Assembly (NCBI GenBank): GCA_949358305.1
Contig: OX442320.1
Coordinates: 2,930,259-2,994,258 of the forward strand
Direction: 5' to 3'
DNA: 64,000 bases
Source of the DNA: Strigamia acuminata
Taxonomy: Eukaryota; Arthropoda; Chilopoda; Geophilomorpha; Linotaeniidae
Shown: positions 60,471 to 64,000 of the stretch, one piece after another
How the letters are laid out: the number at the start of each line of letters is the position of its first letter
Position numbering within the stretch: the stretch's first letter is position 1
Program-made: the position numbers and the translations under genes
The notes under the pieces: model-generated
The model's database searches: none
Told to the model about the DNA's origin: nothing
The model's input: only the letters and a program-made list of their open reading frames with translations

Positions 60471-63400
60471 ATGGTGAAAGTTTTTGAGTTGAAGAACAGG
60501 GCGTTCAGAGCGGCCATATTGGTCACCGAGACGCTCTTAACCACGATAACCACCGCGCTGACCGGACGAGCAGCGATACCGCAAGCCACGATTGAACTGT
60601 GGATGCAGCAGCTCGAGCAGAAACACAAACGAGCTCAAACAACGTTCGACGCCACCTTGGATCAAGCCAAATCTGACCAGGAAATCGACACCACGGTGCA
60701 GGCACTCGACGCGTTGGAGGACCGTTTAGCAGCAGCAAGAGCGGAATTAACAAGGTACATTCAAGCGTATTTTCCACCCGTTCCGCCCCAGAATTTACAA
60801 GCGGACGCGGACGCGCAACCGGCGACGAACATCGACGCACTAGCGGCGGCCATTACCGCAGCAGTGTCGGCGGCGACGCCACGAGTGACCCCAACAAACG
60901 GCCAGCCATTCATCAAACGCATACCGCTGGAGATTCCCAAATTCGACGGGCGCAAACCTGAGGAGTGGGGAGGATTTTGGAAAACATTTTCCATTCAGGT
61001 TGGCGACGACGAGCAACTGGATGCGACACATAAACTGTTACATTTGAGGACATATTTGGTAGGAGACGCGTTAGATGACATCAAAGCGTTGGAGATTACA
61101 GCTGGAAATTATAATATCGCGGTCACACGCCTACAAAAAAAATATGGCGACAAGATCGTGCTTGAAAACAAATATTTGTCAAATTTAATTAACCTACCTT
61201 TAGTCAACAGCGATCGAGATAGGATGGGGCTCCAGAAGTTGCACAGACACGTAGAGATCAACATCGAGAATTTGGCGAACATCGAGGTACCACTGGCAGA
61301 AATTCAGCGTACCATTTTCCCCGTGCTGTCGTCCGCCATACCACGCAACGTGATTATGGAGTACGACAAAGACTGCGATGGAGAGAGATCGGTAACGAGG
61401 CTAATGGATTGGCTGAGCAGCTACATCGCTAAACACGCCAAATACGACATGATGAAAAGTCAAACTAAACCTGATGCGACAACAAACAAATCGTCATCCA
61501 CGGATAACGCCCACAACAATAAGGGAAAATTCAAACGAAAAGAAAAGGAGCCTCGATCTGGATCAGCGTCACAACTGTCGTTAATAATAATAAAATGCCA
61601 ATTTTGTGATTCCGCAGAACACAACCGAAAACGATGTCCACTCTCGATGGAAGAAAGACGTAAAAGACTGCAAAAAAAGGGAATTTGCTTGCGATGCTTG
61701 GGAAAAGCACCCCACAAAACTGAGGAATGCAGGACTCGCATGAAATGCTACAGCTGCGAGGGAGCGCACCACACACACGTGTGCGACACGCCAAAATCTA
61801 CGGAGGTCGTCGAGGGAGTCACCCATTCGAACTCAGTAGTCACCACCTGTCCACCCAAGTCCGAATTTTTGATGGTCCAGATGGTGAAGATGGCCGGACC
61901 AAAACTGTCAACGTTGGGAGTGTGCTACATCGATGGAGGAGCCCAGCGCACCTTCATACGGTCTGAATTGGTGAAAAAACTAAACTTAAAAATTCTAGGA
62001 ACAGAAACCATCAATTTGGTCGTGTTTGGACAAGAGCCGAGGTCGGAAATACGCAACAGAGTCGAGTTGATTCTCAGCCCCGCCAATTCGAAGTCACCAG
62101 CTGTCACGATCGAGGCCATTGAGACTGCCCACGTCACATCCACGCCCGGAGAGCAACCAAATGGACAACTTAGGGCAGAGTTACAACGAAGGAAAATCGA
62201 GGTGGCCTGCAAACAAGTCGCGTTGCATTCAAAAGAAGTGGATTTGCTGATTGGAGTGGATCATTACTGGCGCGTAATGACAGGTCAAACGGAATTTTTG
62301 GAGGAAAATTTAATTGCAGTAAAGACTAAATTTGGTTGGACACTACACGGACAGACCACGAATGGGACAAGAGTCATCGCTGCGCCGGTAAGAATTAACA
62401 AAATTACGCTTACCCCATCCACAGATGATCTTTTACGCCGGATGTGGGAACTGGAACCGATTGGAGTGCGCCACGAGTCGGTCGAAACCGACGACGACGC
62501 AGAAACGTTACAAAAATTCGAGAAAACCATCAAATGGACGGGTTCAAAATATTCCGTGGAACTGCCGTGGATAGTGGACACCAACCAGTTGGATGACAAC
62601 TACCGAGGAGCTGAACAACGCATCATGTCGCTAATTCGTCGTTTTCGAAAGCAGCCAAACCTATACTTGGAATACAAGAAAGTCATCGATGAGCAGCTGA
62701 AAATGGGCATTGTTGAGGAAATACCAAGCCAAACTTCAACAGGACCAGTCTATTACATGCCACACAGTCCAGTGATCAAAGAAGAACGCATCACCACAAA
62801 ATTGCGAGTCGTTTTTGATGCCTCATCACATCGAAAGGGCCATCTCTCCCTGAATGACTGCCTATCAAAAGGTATCAATTTTCTGCCTTCTTTGATATTT
62901 GTATTACTAGGATTTCGTATTGGAAGAGTGGCCATCGTGGGTGACATCAAAAAGGCGTTTCACATGATTGAAATCGCTTTAAAGGACCGCGACGCAACAA
63001 GATTTTTCTGGATTGATGAGTGCTGGGACGGTATAGGAAAGGCATTGTTGAAAGTATTGCGACAAACTCGAGTGTTATTTGGCGCCACACCAAGCCCATT
63101 TTTGCTGAGCGCCACCATTCGACATCACTTGCGCAAATACGAGAAGAAATATCCAGAAACTGTAAAGCTGTTGTTAAAGTGCCTGTACGTGGACGACTTC
63201 ATCGCATCCCTCAAAACCGTCGCTCAAGCACTGGTAACATTTCGCCAGTCTAACCTGATTTTTACAGCAGCCGGCATGGAACTCGCCAAGTGGCAAACCA
63301 ACTCACCGGAACTCAGAGCCAAATTTCGCGAGGAATGCCCCTCTGACACACTGCTGACATCAGATGAAGATACAAAAGTGCTGGGAATCAGATGGAATCC

Positions 63401-64000
63401 AAACTCGGACAAATTGGGATTGGCGGTGGAGGAAACTTGCTCACCTTGCCAAAAAACGACAAAAAGGAAAGTAATAAAAATAACAGCTCAAATTTTCGAC
63501 CCCTTAGGATTTGCCACACCATTCACCGTGACAGCGCGCATGTTTTTCCAGTCCCTGTGGCTCAGAAATTTGCCATGGGACGACGAATTGGAAATCGAGT
63601 TGCGCACTGATTGGAAAAAATGGACCGACCAAATTCCCAGCCTGAGAAAAATTCGAATTCCACGATGGTTGGGATTGGACGAATTGGACCAGTGCGAAGT
63701 GCACATATTCTGCGACGCGAGTCCGAAGGCATACGGGGCCGTGGCATACATCCAGAACTCTAATGGTGAATTGATTGAAACTAATTTCATTTTATCAAAG
63801 TGTCGTGTAGCTCCTGTTAAGCCGCTCACTCTGCCACGTCTCGAACTCATGGGAGCCCTGATTGCTGTTCGTCTCGCCGATCAAATCAAAGAATTAGCGA
63901 CGCCAGGCGAAATATTTTTTTGGACAGACTCGCAGATTTGTCTACATTGGATTAAAAACACATCCAAACGACCGCCAACCTTCGTGCATAATCGAGTGCT
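60471..64000 (+). CDS. BEL-2 Gag-Pol, open to the window end
   Basis: From ATG 60,471 ([10 protein letters not shown]...) I read 1,176 codons without a stop; the gene continues past 64,000. Order: N-terminal helical Gag part; Gag core ([19 protein letters not shown]); zinc knuckles from Cys 376 ([42 protein letters not shown]); aspartic protease with [11 protein letters not shown] (Asp 488); reverse transcriptase with [18 protein letters not shown] and YVDD at 906-909; BEL-type connection ([11 protein letters not shown]); RNase H with [10 protein letters not shown] (Asp 1082) and TDSQICLHW near the end. The start is the first ATG after the primer site. The integrase is expected beyond the window. 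No damage seen. Confidence 0.95.
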   Translation, partial: MVKVFELKNRAFRAAILVTETLLTTITTALTGRAAIPQATIELWMQQLEQKHKRAQTTFDATLDQAKSDQEIDTTVQALDALEDRLAAARAELTRYIQAYFPPVPPQNLQADADAQPATNIDALAAAITAAVSAATPRVTPTNGQPFIKRIPLEIPKFDGRKPEEWGGFWKTFSIQVGDDEQLDATHKLLHLRTYLVGDALDDIKALEITAGNYNIAVTRLQKKYGDKIVLENKYLSNLINLPLVNSDRDRMGLQKLHRHVEINIENLANIEVPLAEIQRTIFPVLSSAIPRNVIMEYDKDCDGERSVTRLMDWLSSYIAKHAKYDMMKSQTKPDATTNKSSSTDNAHNNKGKFKRKEKEPRSGSASQLSLIIIKCQFCDSAEHNRKRCPLSMEERRKRLQKKGICLRCLGKAPHKTEECRTRMKCYSCEGAHHTHVCDTPKSTEVVEGVTHSNSVVTTCPPKSEFLMVQMVKMAGPKLSTLGVCYIDGGAQRTFIRSELVKKLNLKILGTETINLVVFGQEPRSEIRNRVELILSPANSKSPAVTIEAIETAHVTSTPGEQPNGQLRAELQRRKIEVACKQVALHSKEVDLLIGVDHYWRVMTGQTEFLEENLIAVKTKFGWTLHGQTTNGTRVIAAPVRINKITLTPSTDDLLRRMWELEPIGVRHESVETDDDAETLQKFEKTIKWTGSKYSVELPWIVDTNQLDDNYRGAEQRIMSLIRRFRKQPNLYLEYKKVIDEQLKMGIVEEIPSQTSTGPVYYMPHSPVIKEERITTKLRVVFDASSHRKGHLSLNDCLSKGINFLPSLIFVLLGFRIGRVAIVGDIKKAFHMIEIALKDRDATRFFWIDECWDGIGKALLKVLRQTRVLFGATPSPFLLSATIRHHLRKYEKKYPETVKLLLKCLYVDDFIASLKTVAQALVTFRQSNLIFTAAGMELAKWQTNSPELRAKFREECPSDTLLTSDEDTKVLGIRWNPNSDKLGLAVEETCSPCQKTTKRKVIKITAQIFDPLGFATPFTVTARMFFQSLWLRNLPWDDELEIELRTDWKKWTDQIPSLRKIRIPRWLGLDELDQCEVHIFCDASPKAYGAVAYIQNSNGELIETNFILSKCRVAPVKPLTLPRLELMGALIAVRLADQIKELATPGEIFFWTDSQICLHWIKNTSKRPPTFVHNRV

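Larger units (their letters stand above)
60059..64000 (+). mobile_element. BEL-2, BEL/Pao element running off the window
   Basis: Candidate LTR, tRNA-Phe primer site and one open gag-pol frame with no stop to the end of the window. It is on the opposite strand to BEL-1 and diverged from it in sequence. The integrase and 3' LTR must lie beyond base 64,000. The open frame suggests a young or active copy. Confidence 0.9.

Overview
The window is a transposon-rich piece of an invertebrate nuclear genome, most likely an arthropod. The reasons are spliced genes with short introns (about 55-390 bases), atlastin-type GTPase copies, BEL/Pao, Ty3/Gypsy and Ty1/Copia retroelements side by side, and insect-type repeat ends. 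The exact lineage cannot be fixed from sequence reading alone. Nothing in it looks bacterial.

Layout. 1-9.4 kb: a reverse-strand Gypsy element (Gypsy-1) with a very long RS-rich Gag, a -1 frameshift region and a complete pol. 9.4-14.5 kb: gene-poor DNA with a MITE candidate, a 19-base minisatellite and one short basic ORF. 14,515-15,811: a small LTR element with identical 238-base LTRs. 16.1-17.7 kb: a decayed atlastin-like GTPase copy. 17.9-31.2 kb: a decayed reverse-strand BEL/Pao element (BEL-1), split within its integrase by a young Gypsy element (Gypsy-2, 18,606-26,905, 4-base target duplication). BEL-1 runs directly into the N-terminal part of a second atlastin-like gene. 32.8-42.3 kb: a tandem family of an unrecognised spliced gene, with one well-preserved copy, three decayed or truncated copies, one orphan exon and a conserved block before each start codon. 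About 45.1-45.7 kb: a possible 67-residue three-exon gene. 47.7-57.9 kb: three coiled-coil gene pieces with repeated flanks, a CpG-rich palindromic element, and a complete Copia element (50,428-57,247) with apparently identical LTRs. 59.7-64 kb: LTR-like sequence, then an uninterrupted BEL/Pao gag-pol (BEL-2) that runs off the window.

The most striking observation is inside the Copia polyprotein. Between integrase and reverse transcriptase lies a segment that fits the methyl-CpG-binding domain (MBD), with the four residues that matter most for methyl-CpG recognition at matching spacing. The element looks young (573-base LTRs with no difference seen, 5-base target duplication, one open frame), and its own LTR carries a CpG-dense stretch. 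If the domain is functional, this would be a retrotransposon carrying a reader of DNA methylation.

Other notable points: canonical -1 slippery heptamers at the gag/pol joints of both Gypsy elements (two in tandem in Gypsy-1); an in-frame atlastin/BEL-gag junction; a tRNA-Phe primer site in BEL-2 and an initiator-tRNA-Met primer site in Copia; and the tandem gene family with conserved promoter-proximal blocks. All homology statements come from reading motifs by eye; no database search was run.
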